A stretch of 64,000 nucleotides of DNA from Rheinheimera soli (GCF_021290985.1 NZ_JAJOYU010000001.1:124001-188000); one strand, 5' to 3'; counted from the first letter of the stretch, positions 37,986-47,103 are shown. The notes: a model not told the origin generated them from the letters alone. A program made the numbers and translations.

Positions 37986-38966
37986 GTGTTGAATACCCTG
38001 ATGTTAGACTCTGCAATTGCCGAAGATGTCCAGGCTGCAGCAGAGCTATTAAAGCAAGGAAAACTGGTCGCAGTGCCTACTGAAACTGTTTATGGCTTAG
38101 CCGCAGATGCCCGTAACAAAGAGGCAGTAAAGCAAATTTTTGTGGCCAAAGGCAGGCCCGCTGATCATCCGTTAATTGTCCATCTGCATGCAGCCACAGC
38201 GATGAAAGACTGGGCCAAAGATATCCCTGCACAGGCTTTTACACTTGCAAAGGCATTTTGGCCGGGCCCGCTCACCCTGTTACTAAAAAAAGCAGATCAC
38301 GTCGACGGCTCTGTGACTGGAGGTTTGGATACCATAGGCTTACGAGTGCCGGCACATCCTGTATTGTTGCAGCTGCTAGCAGCTGAGCAATTAGCGGTAG
38401 CTGCACCTTCAGCCAATCCCTACAAAAGATTAAGCCCAACCAGCGCTCATCAGGTGATGGATTGCCTGGCAGGTAAAATTGATGCAGTACTGGATGGAGG
38501 CGACTGTGAGTTTGGTCTTGAATCCACTATTGTCAGTTTGGTGGATAACTCTGTTCAAGTGTTGCGTGCAGGGCCTGTCAGCGTGGCACAGTTAGAAGAC
38601 GTATTAGGACAGAAGGTTGAGAGCCCTTTGCATCATCAGGTCAAAGTATCAGGTAATGTTGCGGCCCATTATCAGCCTCAAACAAAATTACGCTGTGTGT
38701 CAACAACTGAGCTTACTGAACTACTCAAAACTACCACTTCGCAACTTGCAGTCCTGTCTCTAAATGATTTGCCTTCTGGTGTACAACCTCACTGGTACTG
38801 CACTATGCCAAAGGACGCAAAACACTATGGTCGGGTTTTGTATAAACAGCTTTATCTGGCAGATCAGAGCGGCGCTGAACTTATTGTGCTGGAAACGCCC
38901 CCTCTGGACGACAAATGGGCTGCTGTTCAGAACAGACTGATGCGTGCAGCTCATCAGGATAACTAA
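37986..38966 (+). CDS. L-threonylcarbamoyladenylate synthase, two-domain Sua5 type
   Basis: Makes the threonylcarbamoyl-AMP used for t6A37 of ANN-decoding tRNAs. The YrdC domain (about 15-200) has GKLVAVPTETVYGLAADA, IFVAKGRPADHPLIVHL and AVAAPSANPYKRLSPTSA; a Sua5 C-terminal domain (about 215-320) follows. 326 aa from GTG 37986, preceded by GGAG 7 nt away; ATG 38001 is an alternative. A YciO paralogue is at 2407-3027. The stop codon lies at the very left edge of a transposon-like element (38966-39193), and the same stop would exist without the insertion. Confidence 0.9.
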   Translation: MLNTLMLDSAIAEDVQAAAELLKQGKLVAVPTETVYGLAADARNKEAVKQIFVAKGRPADHPLIVHLHAATAMKDWAKDIPAQAFTLAKAFWPGPLTLLLKKADHVDGSVTGGLDTIGLRVPAHPVLLQLLAAEQLAVAAPSANPYKRLSPTSAHQVMDCLAGKIDAVLDGGDCEFGLESTIVSLVDNSVQVLRAGPVSVAQLEDVLGQKVESPLHHQVKVSGNVAAHYQPQTKLRCVSTTELTELLKTTTSQLAVLSLNDLPSGVQPHWYCTMPKDAKHYGRVLYKQLYLADQSGAELIVLETPPLDDKWAAVQNRLMRAAHQDN

Positions 38967-39193
38967 CCTGAACTCGGGATAATGAGTGTCGAATACTTTG
39001 TATTTAACCATATAAATCAAATAGATAAGCCAATCTGTTGACGTAACTTAAGTCTTTGCTCACTGAATGCGCAGATTTTTGCGCATATCAAGGCGCTTTG
39101 TCGTACGCCATAGCGAGCTATGGTTAGACACAGCAACGCAGAGAGGCACGAAAAGATGCTCGTTCAGCGGCGCTGCTTATCCCGAGTTCAGGT
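38966..39193. mobile_element. MITE-like non-autonomous insertion element, 228 bp
   Basis: Bounded by perfect 17-bp terminal inverted repeats: ACCTGAACTCGGGATAA (38966-38982) and its reverse complement (39177-39193). It is flanked by a 6-bp direct duplication TAACTA at 38960-38965 and 39194-39199. The interior has no reading frame of note and includes small dyads (TGCGCAGATTTTTGCGCA; CCATAGCGAGCTATGG). It was probably mobilised by a transposase encoded elsewhere that recognises the same ends. Confidence 0.85.
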
Positions 39194-39199
39194 TAACTA

Positions 39200-39432
39200 A
39201 GGTTTGTCTGCGCTGTGCATTCAATCTGTGATGCTTAATCACATAATATCGACAGATAGGCACAGCCCATCCTATTTATGCGGTGCAGCTGCCCTCCCGT
39301 ATACCAGGTCATGCTAAAATCTTCGACACTACTGTGAACTTCAGCAGATGAAAGCATTTGTACAATTCAACCAGCACTTGCCTGATCGAAGACAGGTCCG
39401 CATTTGCTGAAACAATAGATTAAGGAATTTTT
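39200..39432. other. Gene-free stretch upstream of gloA
   Basis: No convincing gene or named motif. The last bases carry AAGGAA, the gloA ribosome site. Together with the inserted element it makes a 466-bp gap between the Sua5-type gene and gloA. Confidence 0.5.
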
Positions 39433-39834
39433 ATGCGCATTTTACATACCATGCTCCGCGTCACCAACTTAGAACGCTCTTTAGCCTTTTACACTGAAGT
39501 GCTAGGCATGAAGTTATTACGTACTTCAGAAAATCCAGAGTACAAATATACTCTGGCTTTTGTTGGTTTTAGCGATGAAAGCGAAGGTGCCGTACTGGAA
39601 TTAACTTACAACTGGGGCGTTGACAGCTATGAGCCGGGAACAGCTTATGGCCACATTGCTTTAGAAGTAGAAGATATCTACGCTGCTTGTGAGTTGATCC
39701 GCGCTAAAGGTGGTGTAATTAGCCGCGAACCTGGCCCGGTGAAAGGCGGCAGCACAGAAATTGCTTTTGTACGCGACCCGGACAACTACGCTATCGAGCT
39801 TATCCAGAAAAAAGCCAGCTACGTTCAGCTTTAA
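39433..39834 (+). CDS. gloA: Lactoylglutathione lyase (glyoxalase I)
   Basis: Converts the methylglyoxal-glutathione hemithioacetal to S-lactoylglutathione. The metal ligands H5, E56, H74 and E122 occupy the same positions as in E. coli GloA (Ni-type enzyme). 133 aa. AAGGAA ribosome site. Followed by a strong bidirectional terminator. Confidence 0.97.
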   Translation: MRILHTMLRVTNLERSLAFYTEVLGMKLLRTSENPEYKYTLAFVGFSDESEGAVLELTYNWGVDSYEPGTAYGHIALEVEDIYAACELIRAKGGVISREPGPVKGGSTEIAFVRDPDNYAIELIQKKASYVQL

Positions 39835-39846
39835 TCAACTGATAGC

Positions 39847-39872
39847 AAAAAGGAGCCGATTGGCTCCTTTTT
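39847..39872. terminator. Bidirectional intrinsic terminator between gloA and the aspartoacylase gene
   Basis: An 11-bp perfect stem AAAAAGGAGCC/GGCTCCTTTTT with a GATT loop and U runs in both directions, between convergent genes. Confidence 0.92.
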
Positions 39873-39887
39873 CAATTACTCGCTGGC

Positions 39888-40778
39888 TTACTCCAGCTCA
39901 ATCCAGATTTTGTCGTTCAGCGACATTGCCAGATTATTGTCGTAGTAAGCGGCTTCATTGATAAAGGTTGGATACACTACGGTATCGCCGTCATAAGGTA
40001 CTTCGGTGCCATCAAATAAGGTAAAGATAGGATCGCCTGGGTGAATAGGCTGATAGTCCTTATCCTGCACATTTTTATGTACCATGCCCAAACGTTCGCC
40101 TTTTTCATTCATCGGCAATTTAATGCTGTGCAAATACAGATAAGCTTCAGTGCGTTTTGGCAGCTCTGGCAGGCTCTGGGTGTTATACAGCTCCACAAAG
40201 TCCAGAATATGTGCCGTCATCTCGTGCATTTGCTCCAACACGTCCTGACGCAGCACAGACTGAGATTGCGGCCCTACTTCCACTATCACACCATAACGGC
40301 CCAGCGTACACATCAGCGCATGATCTTCAGCCGCTAAATGGTCTTCATCGCGGGAGATAATAGCTTCAGGCATTTTCATCTTCACATAAGCCGCCATCAG
40401 ATTATAAAAAGCACCAGCCTGCGTCATAATCAGGCAAGCACCCATATTGCTGGTGGTGTTATGTAAATCAATCACCAGATCGGTTTTGGCATTGCCTTTT
40501 GGCCCCAAAATCTCATTGATCACTTTGGCACGGCTTTGTTCGTAATTGGTGAGCTCTGGATTGGCCAAATCGACGTTTTTAAACTGACGGTTTAAGTCGC
40601 TGTGGATGTAACGCTTATTGGCTTTAAAAGCTTCAGGATTGGCAAACAAAGTGCTGGTTTCAAAGCTTGCACGTTGAATTAAAGCCGGGTTGGCTTGGTA
40701 CTGACGAATAGCATAAATACCGGAGAATTCGTTGCCGTGGGTGCCGCCCACTATCGCAACCTTAGCAATTTTAGTCAT
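39888..40778 (-). CDS. Aspartoacylase (M14-like deacylase)
   Basis: Zinc hydrolase predicted to cleave N-acetylaspartate or related N-acyl amino acids. Start at ATG 40778 with GAGGTGAG upstream; 296 aa. Zinc site GGTHGNEFSG (H and E ligands) near residues 11-20, DLNRQF, and the third ligand in DLVIDLHNTTSNMG. VEVGPQSQS is also family-typical. Substrate range not determinable here. Confidence 0.9.
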   Translation of the reverse strand: MTKIAKVAIVGGTHGNEFSGIYAIRQYQANPALIQRASFETSTLFANPEAFKANKRYIHSDLNRQFKNVDLANPELTNYEQSRAKVINEILGPKGNAKTDLVIDLHNTTSNMGACLIMTQAGAFYNLMAAYVKMKMPEAIISRDEDHLAAEDHALMCTLGRYGVIVEVGPQSQSVLRQDVLEQMHEMTAHILDFVELYNTQSLPELPKRTEAYLYLHSIKLPMNEKGERLGMVHKNVQDKDYQPIHPGDPIFTLFDGTEVPYDGDTVVYPTFINEAAYYDNNLAMSLNDKIWIELE

Positions 40779-40913
40779 AAGGCTCACCTCAGGAAAAGAT
40801 GCCAACATTATGCCTAGCCAAAGCAATAAATGCAGCCAATTTAACTTTAAATGCTGATTTTATGAATAAAAATGAAAAATAGTGCTTAGGCTACGTCGAA
40901 ATTCAAAAATGAA

Positions 40914-41138
40914 TTAAGCGGCAGGGCGAGAGTTATTGATCATCAACACCGGAATACGTTGTTGTGATGACTGTTTAGATAAAGCAGAGTCAAGAATATC
41001 GCTGGCCTGACAAACACATTTGCCGCATTGAGTACCGACACCCAAATTTTGCTTCAGCTCACGCATAGAACAAGCGCCCGCTTCAACTTGCTGGCGAATG
41101 GCTTTATCTGTGACTGCTTTACAAAGACAAACGTACAT
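40914..41138 (-). CDS. bfd: Bacterioferritin-associated ferredoxin Bfd
   Basis: Small [2Fe-2S] protein that reduces bacterioferritin to release iron. The BFD cysteine pattern is C4-x-C6 and C38-x2-C41. Start at ATG 41138 (AGGTG upstream); 74 aa, slightly longer than E. coli Bfd because of a short C-terminal tail. No bfr gene is adjacent. A Fur-like site overlaps its promoter. Confidence 0.93.
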   Translation of the reverse strand: MYVCLCKAVTDKAIRQQVEAGACSMRELKQNLGVGTQCGKCVCQASDILDSALSKQSSQQRIPVLMINNSRPAA

Positions 41139-41166
41139 AAATGCACCTGCGTAATAAACTGCAGGC

Positions 41167-41195
41167 ATAGTAATCTAATCAAGAATGGTTATCAA
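41167..41195 (-). promoter_or_regulatory. bfd promoter with overlapping Fur box
   Basis: On the minus strand TTGATA (41195-41190), a 17-bp spacer and TACTAT (41172-41167). GATAACCATTCTT (41193-41181) matches 10 of 13 positions of the GATAATCATTATC core of the Fur box and overlaps the -35 and spacer, so Fur-iron should repress bfd. Confidence 0.6.
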
Positions 41196-41258
41196 TAGCT
41201 TCAAGTAAAAATAGAAGTGCAACTTTGCATAAGATATATCGGGGCAGAATCAATAGAA

Positions 41259-41283
41259 GGGTCAGAGCTGATAGCTCTGACCC
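41259..41283 (-). terminator. Hairpin downstream of the DUF2750 gene
   Basis: An 11-bp perfect stem GGGTCAGAGCT/AGCTCTGACCC with a 3-nt loop, 8 bp after the stop codon of the minus-strand gene. The following U tract is poor (TTCTATTG), so termination is likely but not certain. Confidence 0.55.
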
Positions 41284-41291
41284 TGACACTG

Positions 41292-41684
41292 TTATTCGTT
41301 GTCTTGTGTCGCTTCAATCAGAGTTTCTGCAAACTCTTCAGGGCCAATCACCACACCAGGTTCTGCCGCATGTGGGAATACAGCGATAGCTAATTCGTCA
41401 CCGTCTAAACCTGAAGTCCACTTGTCTAACCAAGTGGCAATATCTACTGCCTGAGCCTGACATTCAGCCCAATCACCGTTGATCCACAGTTGTGCTAATT
41501 CAGCATGTGGCCATACCGGGATGCAACGTTCTTCGTCAGCATCAACCAATACAAAACCTTCTTCATCGACTAGGATCCAGATCTTTTCCAGATCGGCCAC
41601 AGCCTGAATGAAGTAGTCGTAACGCTGTTCAGCGTCCAATAAACTGAGTTTGTTTAAATCGTCAGCCGTTAATTCGTAGTTCAT
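41292..41684 (-). CDS. DUF2750 family protein
   Basis: 130-aa acidic soluble protein. The pattern QRYDYFIQAVADLEKIWILVDEEGFVLVDADEERCIPVWPHAELAQLW matches the DUF2750 family. No catalytic residues or signal peptide are visible and the function is unknown. It stands alone with its own terminator-like hairpin. Confidence 0.75.
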   Translation of the reverse strand: MNYELTADDLNKLSLLDAEQRYDYFIQAVADLEKIWILVDEEGFVLVDADEERCIPVWPHAELAQLWINGDWAECQAQAVDIATWLDKWTSGLDGDELAIAVFPHAAEPGVVIGPEEFAETLIEATQDNE

Positions 41685-41771
41685 TGCTATCCCCTCGGAG
41701 CGCCACAGAAAAGGCGCACATAATGACTGAAAAGGCCGTCATCGACCAGTAAATTTTGTCTTTTACAGGCT

Positions 41772-42659
41772 TTATACAGCTTTTATCAAACGCACAGGCA
41801 CCTGCGGATAACAAACATCCATGTTGCCGTTGCCTTTGTGCTGATAAAACACATGAGTACGTGAACGGCGCTCTGCCAGAGACTGCGAGAACTCGGAACT
41901 CGTAGTACTAAGCATCTCCAGTTGTAACTGTCTGTCTGCTGCCAGTTCTGAACCTAAACGTGCTTGTTTAATCACTGTGCGTGCTGCCGCTGAGCCAATT
42001 ACCCCGCCATCTGCAGTTTCACCACGACGCACACGATTCACTGCATACTGGCCCCAAATAACTTTGCCAAATGCTGACATATTTTTATCCAGATGGCGCG
42101 GCGCCTGCCCCATCATAATAGCAATGTCTGCAACACCGGTATCAGGCTCATTGGCACGCGCCATATTCACGACACCAGGGCAATGCACCAACCATTCCTG
42201 ATTTTGTTCACGCGCAACAGCAAAGCCCTGATTAAAACCTGTCTCTTCAGCTAATAAATCAGGGCGTTGCACTAAAAGATAAGGATCACCACCACGCACA
42301 GGCCAGCTGAATTCAGCTTTCATAGGTGTTAATTTCGCCCGGTTTCCCCATTCATGCTCAGGCACACCAAACTGAGCAACAAAACCTTCAATCACCCGAT
42401 AAAAAGTCACGCCATCATAAAAACGGTTTTTAACCAGCTCTTTGACTCGTTTTACATGTTCAGAAGCAAACTGCGGCGCTAATAAAATGACAATACGGCC
42501 CTGATCTGTGTCTAAATAAAGTAAATCATCCTGTGGCAACAATTGCCATGCAGAATTCACAGAAGGCGCTGCTGCAGTGGCGGTTGCCGGGCTTTGTTGC
42601 GCAGCGGCACTACCAAAACCTAAAGCCACAACCAAAGCGCAAAAAGATAAAGCTTTCAT
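41772..42659 (-). CDS. Exported cyclophilin-type peptidyl-prolyl isomerase
   Basis: A signal peptide (about residues 1-20, ending SAAAQQ) predicts a periplasmic location. The cyclophilin fold is read from TDQGRIVILLAPQFASEHVKRVKELVKNRFYDGVTFYRVIEGFVAQFG, then GVVNMARANEPDTGVADIAIMMG and FGKVIWG. 295 aa, longer than PpiA because of inserted and C-terminal segments. Activity is not guaranteed, since some active-site positions diverge from PpiA. Confidence 0.88.
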   Translation of the reverse strand: MKALSFCALVVALGFGSAAAQQSPATATAAAPSVNSAWQLLPQDDLLYLDTDQGRIVILLAPQFASEHVKRVKELVKNRFYDGVTFYRVIEGFVAQFGVPEHEWGNRAKLTPMKAEFSWPVRGGDPYLLVQRPDLLAEETGFNQGFAVAREQNQEWLVHCPGVVNMARANEPDTGVADIAIMMGQAPRHLDKNMSAFGKVIWGQYAVNRVRRGETADGGVIGSAAARTVIKQARLGSELAADRQLQLEMLSTTSSEFSQSLAERRSRTHVFYQHKGNGNMDVCYPQVPVRLIKAV

Positions 42660-42678
42660 CAGTTCTCCTCAATTTAAT

Positions 42679-43110
42679 TCAAACCGCAGGCATCAGTCCT
42701 ATAACAACACCATACCTCAAACCTTTACCTAAACCCACCAAGAGTACAAACCAAAGCAGACGAACCTTAAGTACTCCCGCCACTAAAGTCAGTGGATCGC
42801 CAATGACGGGCAGCCAGGCGAGCAATAAAGAAGGTAAACCCCACCGCTGAAACCGGTTGCTGGCTTGCTCTATTTGAGCAGGCTTAAACATAAACCAGCT
42901 TTTGTGCTGAAAGTTCAGCAATTGTTTGCCCAAATACCAATTCAGCACAGAACCCAGGGTATTAAATACAGTGGCCACCAGCCATAGCAGTAACAACGAA
43001 TACCCTTGATGAACCAAGCCCATCAACACCAGCTCTGAACCAAAAGGCAACAAGGTTGCAGACACAAAAGCGCTGAGCGCCAGGCTTAGATAAGGCCAAA
43101 ACAAATCCAT
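42679..43110 (-). CDS. yqaA: YqaA-like membrane protein (VTT/DedA-related)
   Basis: 143 aa with four or five membrane segments. SAFVSATLLPFGSELVLMGLVHQGYS and VFNTLGSVLNWYLGKQ match the YqaA family, and LPVIGDPLTLVAGVLKVR is the conserved loop near the C-terminus. Probably an inner-membrane protein of unknown role. Confidence 0.82.
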   Translation of the reverse strand: MDLFWPYLSLALSAFVSATLLPFGSELVLMGLVHQGYSLLLLWLVATVFNTLGSVLNWYLGKQLLNFQHKSWFMFKPAQIEQASNRFQRWGLPSLLLAWLPVIGDPLTLVAGVLKVRLLWFVLLVGLGKGLRYGVVIGLMPAV

Positions 43111-43126
43111 CTGTAATTAAGCTGAG

Positions 43127-43546
43127 TTAAGCAAGTAAATAAGTCAGACTTAATTTCAGCCAGAACAGCAGCAACATCAAGGCACCAAAAACATAAACTG
43201 CAAAACGCAAACGAACATGGTTAGCCCCCACATGCACATAAGCATGCATCAAACGGCTTACGGCAAACAGCCAGCCAAGAACAACCAGGCTCAAATCAAC
43301 AACACCAAACTGCAGCGCAAAAGCGACAGCAAACAAATACAAGACGGGTAATTGGAACTGATTATCAAAGTTACGACTGGCCGTAATCACTTTTTCATTG
43401 GCGCCTGTTAAATCCATCACTCTAAATGCCTTATAAGGCAATTCGCGGTTTTTCGCCGCTTTAAACCGACGTTTACCCATCAACACCATCATGAACAGTG
43501 TTAACACCACCTGCACCAGCACTGTTCCAAATAACCACTTGTCCAT
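43127..43546 (-). CDS. MAPEG-family membrane protein
   Basis: 139 aa from ATG 43546, which follows AGGGGA; 12 upstream in-frame codons are unlikely. Four membrane segments with NFDNQFQLPVLYLFAVAFAL and SRLMHAYVHVGANHVRLRF, the MAPEG hallmark containing the loop residues for glutathione-type binding. Actual enzyme activity unknown. Confidence 0.85.
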   Translation of the reverse strand: MDKWLFGTVLVQVVLTLFMMVLMGKRRFKAAKNRELPYKAFRVMDLTGANEKVITASRNFDNQFQLPVLYLFAVAFALQFGVVDLSLVVLGWLFAVSRLMHAYVHVGANHVRLRFAVYVFGALMLLLFWLKLSLTYLLA

Positions 43547-43704
43547 TGTTTCCCCTAAAGTTTTAGCACCATATTGGCCCAATTTGCGTTAAGTGGCAGT
43601 GTACGTCAATTGTCTTCTTACTGTCATCTTCCGACGTTAGGCTACGACAGAGTAAGGCTTTTGGTTATACTGCGACGGACTTTTAAAAAACCGAGACCAC
43701 GCAG

Positions 43705-44286
43705 ATGGCGCAATTGTATTTTTATTATTCGGCGATGAACGCAGGCAAATCGACCTCTTTACTGCAAAGTGCTTACAACTATCAGGAAAGAGGCATGACA
43801 GTAGCGTTATTTACTGCCGCTATTGATGACAGGTTTGGGGTAGGCAAAATTAGTTCGCGCATTGGCTTGTCGATGGATGCGCAAATATTTGATGCCAACT
43901 TTGACTTTATCGAAGCCTGTAAAACCTTGAAACAACAAGGCGCTTTGGACTGTGTACTGATTGATGAAGCACAGTTTTTATCCAAAGCCCAGGTCAAGCA
44001 GCTCACTTATGTGGTTGATGATCTGAATGTGCCAGTACTGGCTTTTGGTCTTAGAACCGACTTTTTAGGCGAAACCTTTGCTGGCAGTCAGGCGTTGCTG
44101 GCATGGGCGGATAAATTAGTGGAATTAAAAACTGTCTGCCACTGTGGCCGCAAAGCCAACTTTGTGGTGCGGCTGGATGAACATGGTAACGCCGCCACCA
44201 CAGGCAGTCAGGTGCAGATAGGCGGAAATAATCAATACATCTCTATGTGCCGCGTTCATTTTAAAGCGCTGGTCTGGAGGGACTGA
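43705..44286 (+). CDS. tdk: Thymidine kinase
   Basis: Type II (cytosolic/bacterial) TK, 193 aa. P-loop [10 protein letters not shown] with K15, DEAQF as the Walker B, and a zinc site from C-x-C ([11 protein letters not shown]) and CRVH at the C-terminus. Phosphorylates thymidine and deoxyuridine in salvage. Confidence 0.96.
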   Translation: MAQLYFYYSAMNAGKSTSLLQSAYNYQERGMTVALFTAAIDDRFGVGKISSRIGLSMDAQIFDANFDFIEACKTLKQQGALDCVLIDEAQFLSKAQVKQLTYVVDDLNVPVLAFGLRTDFLGETFAGSQALLAWADKLVELKTVCHCGRKANFVVRLDEHGNAATTGSQVQIGGNNQYISMCRVHFKALVWRD

Positions 44287-44299
44287 CAGGAGTACTTGA

Positions 44300-45325
44300 A
44301 TGCGGGTTTTGTATGGTGTGCAGGCAACTGGCAATGGACATATCAGCAGAGCCCGCGCTATGGGCAAGTATCTGAAAGCTGAGGGCATAGCAGTAGACTT
44401 TCTGTTTTCAGGCCGCCCTGCTGATCAGTTGTTTGATATGCAGCAGTTTGGCGATTTTCAGGTAAAAACCGGTTTAACCTTTGTGACTGAACAAGGACAT
44501 ATCAACTACCTGAAAACCGCTGCTCAAGCCAAACCTTTGGAGCTGTGGCGTGATATCCGCGCGCTTGACTGCTCAGCTTATGATTTAGTGCTGACCGACT
44601 TTGAACCCATCACCGCCTGGGCGGCACGACGACAAAAAAAACGCTCTGTCGCCATTGGTCATCAATATGCCTTTTTACATCAGATCCCACAAATTCATGA
44701 TACCCCGCTTAGCCGCAGTATATTTAAATGGTTTGCACCGGCTCAGCAACAAATAGGCCTGCACTGGCATCATTTTAATCAGCCAATTTTGCCCCCTATT
44801 GTCGATTTAGAACCTGCAGCCAATACGGCAGATGCCAACAAAGTGCTGGTTTACCTGCCGTTTGAGGATCAACAACAAGTGATCCGCTGGTTACAACCTC
44901 TGACCCAGTATCAGTTTTATCTGTATGGCCCAGGCCTGAGTAAAAACCAGCTTGGGCATATTCAGTGCTCAGGCCCTTGTGTTGATGAGTTTAAGCGCGA
45001 TTTACATCAATCCAGTGCAGTGCTGAGTAACGCTGGTTTTGAATTGGTAAGCGAAGCGTTACAGCTACAAAAACGTATCTTGGTGAAAGCCTTACGAGGT
45101 CAGATGGAGCAGGAGTCGAATGCGTTAGCCTTGACTCAATTACAACTAGGCCAAAGCACCAGCATGCTCAATACAGAAGTGATTGCTGACTGGCTGGCCT
45201 CTCCCGTTCAAGGCAACACAGTGCACTACGCCAATGTGGCTTTGGCTTTAGCCACATGGATCCGAGCTGGCGCCTGCCCTACCGAATTGCAACAACTGAA
45301 TTTATGGCAAAACCACCAGGACTGA
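44300..45325 (+). CDS. MJ1255/VC2487-family glycosyltransferase-like protein
   Basis: GT-B-like protein of 341 aa beginning VLYGVQATGNGHISRARAMGKYLKAEG, with ALDCSAYDLVLTDFEPITAWAARRQKK and a C-terminal donor-site-like VLSNAGFELVSEALQLQKRILVKALRGQMEQESNA. This is the TIGR00661 type. Sugar donor and acceptor are unknown. It follows tdk by 13 bp, though no functional link to it is apparent. Confidence 0.8.
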   Translation: MRVLYGVQATGNGHISRARAMGKYLKAEGIAVDFLFSGRPADQLFDMQQFGDFQVKTGLTFVTEQGHINYLKTAAQAKPLELWRDIRALDCSAYDLVLTDFEPITAWAARRQKKRSVAIGHQYAFLHQIPQIHDTPLSRSIFKWFAPAQQQIGLHWHHFNQPILPPIVDLEPAANTADANKVLVYLPFEDQQQVIRWLQPLTQYQFYLYGPGLSKNQLGHIQCSGPCVDEFKRDLHQSSAVLSNAGFELVSEALQLQKRILVKALRGQMEQESNALALTQLQLGQSTSMLNTEVIADWLASPVQGNTVHYANVALALATWIRAGACPTELQQLNLWQNHQD

Positions 45326-45420
45326 GCCGCTAACGAGCTGACCATATAAAAAATCACTTATACCCAAAGCAGGTTTATGTTGTGGTAGGCTAACGGCTGT
45401 TGGCGTGAGAGTTGAGCTAA

Positions 45421-47037
45421 GTGGTATCCAAGCAAGCATTTTACCGGTCTAAAAAAGTTCTGGTCATTGAAGATTACGAACAAGTAATAGCGTACATGAA
45501 AAGCATGTTGGCGCTGATTGGTTTCGACCATGTGGTTGTGGCTCGTAACGCCGAAGCAGCCATGTCTGCCTGCCGCAAAACCGATTTCGACTTTATTTTA
45601 TGCGACTACAACTTAGGTGTAGGCCGCGACGGTTACCAGTTATTTGAAGCCTTAAAAGCCGAACACAGCTTAAAACACAGTTGCTGCTTTATTGTGGTCA
45701 GTGGTGAGCGTCATCGCCAGGCCGTGTATGGCATGATCGAATTTCTGCCCGACGATTACCTGTTAAAACCCTTCAGCTACGCCGAACTGGAGCGCCGTAT
45801 TGGCCGTGCTTTTCAAGTGAAACGGGCGTTAAAGTACGCTTATCAGATGATTGCCGAAGAAAACTACCCGGATGCAATTCAGGCCTGCGACGTTTCCCTG
45901 GAACAATACCCTGTGCATCAGGCCTACATTCAACGCTTAAAAGGCGAGCTTTTAGTTAAAGTTGGGCGCTACAAAGAAGCCGAAACTTTATATAGCGAGG
46001 TATTGGCCTTTCGTGACTTACCCTGGGCTAAACTGGGTCTGGCTGTGGCTAAAGGCTATCAGGAGCAAGATACCGAAGCTGAAGGTATGTTGATTGAACT
46101 TACTGAACAGGCTGAAACTAAAATTGAAGCGCTGGACTGGCTCACCCGTTTGTATTTAAGCCAGAACAAAGCGGAAGAAGCTTTTAATACAGTGCGTATC
46201 GTTGCTGAAGCGTCACCCAAAAACTATCTGCGCCAGCATGTATTAGCTAATTTAGCTGTGATCAACAATCAGCCGGATTTGGCGGTACGTATTCATTCCA
46301 AATTACTGGAAGCGGCTAAATATTCCATCTACGACACCGCCGACAATATGCTGAACTATGCCCGCGCTATTATCCAAAACGCCCAGCTTTTATCTGTACG
46401 CGACAAACGCACGGCCTTAGGGAAAGTAGAGTATTTTCTCAAAGACGTTAAAAAGCGTTTTAACCCGGCCAGTTATGAGCATGACAAGCTGGTGATAGAA
46501 GCCCGTGTTGCAGTACTTGAGGGCAAAACAGACAAAGCTAAAAACTTACTGCAACAAAGTGAAGAGCAAAGCTTAGGCCGCACTCTATCACCTTCTGCGT
46601 TACTGGACAGAGCCAGAGCTTATTTTGAAACCGGCAATCTGGCGATGAGCGACCATTATATGGGCTCACTCAACACCCTGTCGCAAAGTTCTGATTTATA
46701 CAACAAAGCACTGAACATGATGTTTTTATCCGAACAGGACAAATACAGCCACAAAAGATCCACTATGATGGCCAGCCACAACGCAGGCATGGAAGCCTAC
46801 AGCCTGGGCCAGTACTCAGAGGCTATTACCTACTTTATCGAAGCGCAAAAGACCATGCCAGCCAACGCCAGCATAGCCCTGAATTTACTGCAGGCGATCA
46901 GCCAGCGCGGCCGTTTAAACGAAGATTTAATCTATCTGGCGCATAAATGTATGAACGTGATAGACGAAACCGAACTGCCCAAAGATCAACGCAAAAGATA
47001 CCAGTTCATCAAAGATCAAATTCAGCAGATGTTGTAG
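45421..47037 (+). CDS. Response regulator with TPR repeats
   Basis: Starts at GTG 45421; 538 aa. The receiver domain (about 11-130) has the acidic pair E17-D18, phospho-acceptor D62 (CDYNLG) and the conserved Lys in YLLKPFSYAELERR. The remainder (about 150-535) is all-helical with several TPR units (AIQACDVSLEQYP; AEEAFNTVRIVAEASP; AYSLGQYSEAITYFIEAQKTMPANASIALNLLQAI). No DNA-binding or enzymatic output domain is present, so it should signal by protein contacts. No histidine kinase is adjacent. Confidence 0.88.
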   Translation: MVSKQAFYRSKKVLVIEDYEQVIAYMKSMLALIGFDHVVVARNAEAAMSACRKTDFDFILCDYNLGVGRDGYQLFEALKAEHSLKHSCCFIVVSGERHRQAVYGMIEFLPDDYLLKPFSYAELERRIGRAFQVKRALKYAYQMIAEENYPDAIQACDVSLEQYPVHQAYIQRLKGELLVKVGRYKEAETLYSEVLAFRDLPWAKLGLAVAKGYQEQDTEAEGMLIELTEQAETKIEALDWLTRLYLSQNKAEEAFNTVRIVAEASPKNYLRQHVLANLAVINNQPDLAVRIHSKLLEAAKYSIYDTADNMLNYARAIIQNAQLLSVRDKRTALGKVEYFLKDVKKRFNPASYEHDKLVIEARVAVLEGKTDKAKNLLQQSEEQSLGRTLSPSALLDRARAYFETGNLAMSDHYMGSLNTLSQSSDLYNKALNMMFLSEQDKYSHKRSTMMASHNAGMEAYSLGQYSEAITYFIEAQKTMPANASIALNLLQAISQRGRLNEDLIYLAHKCMNVIDETELPKDQRKRYQFIKDQIQQML

Positions 47038-47103
47038 TTCTCTTTAGGCTATTGTTTATGTAATGATCGTTCAATCAATTAGTTAGACTACATCAGGTAG
47101 ATT

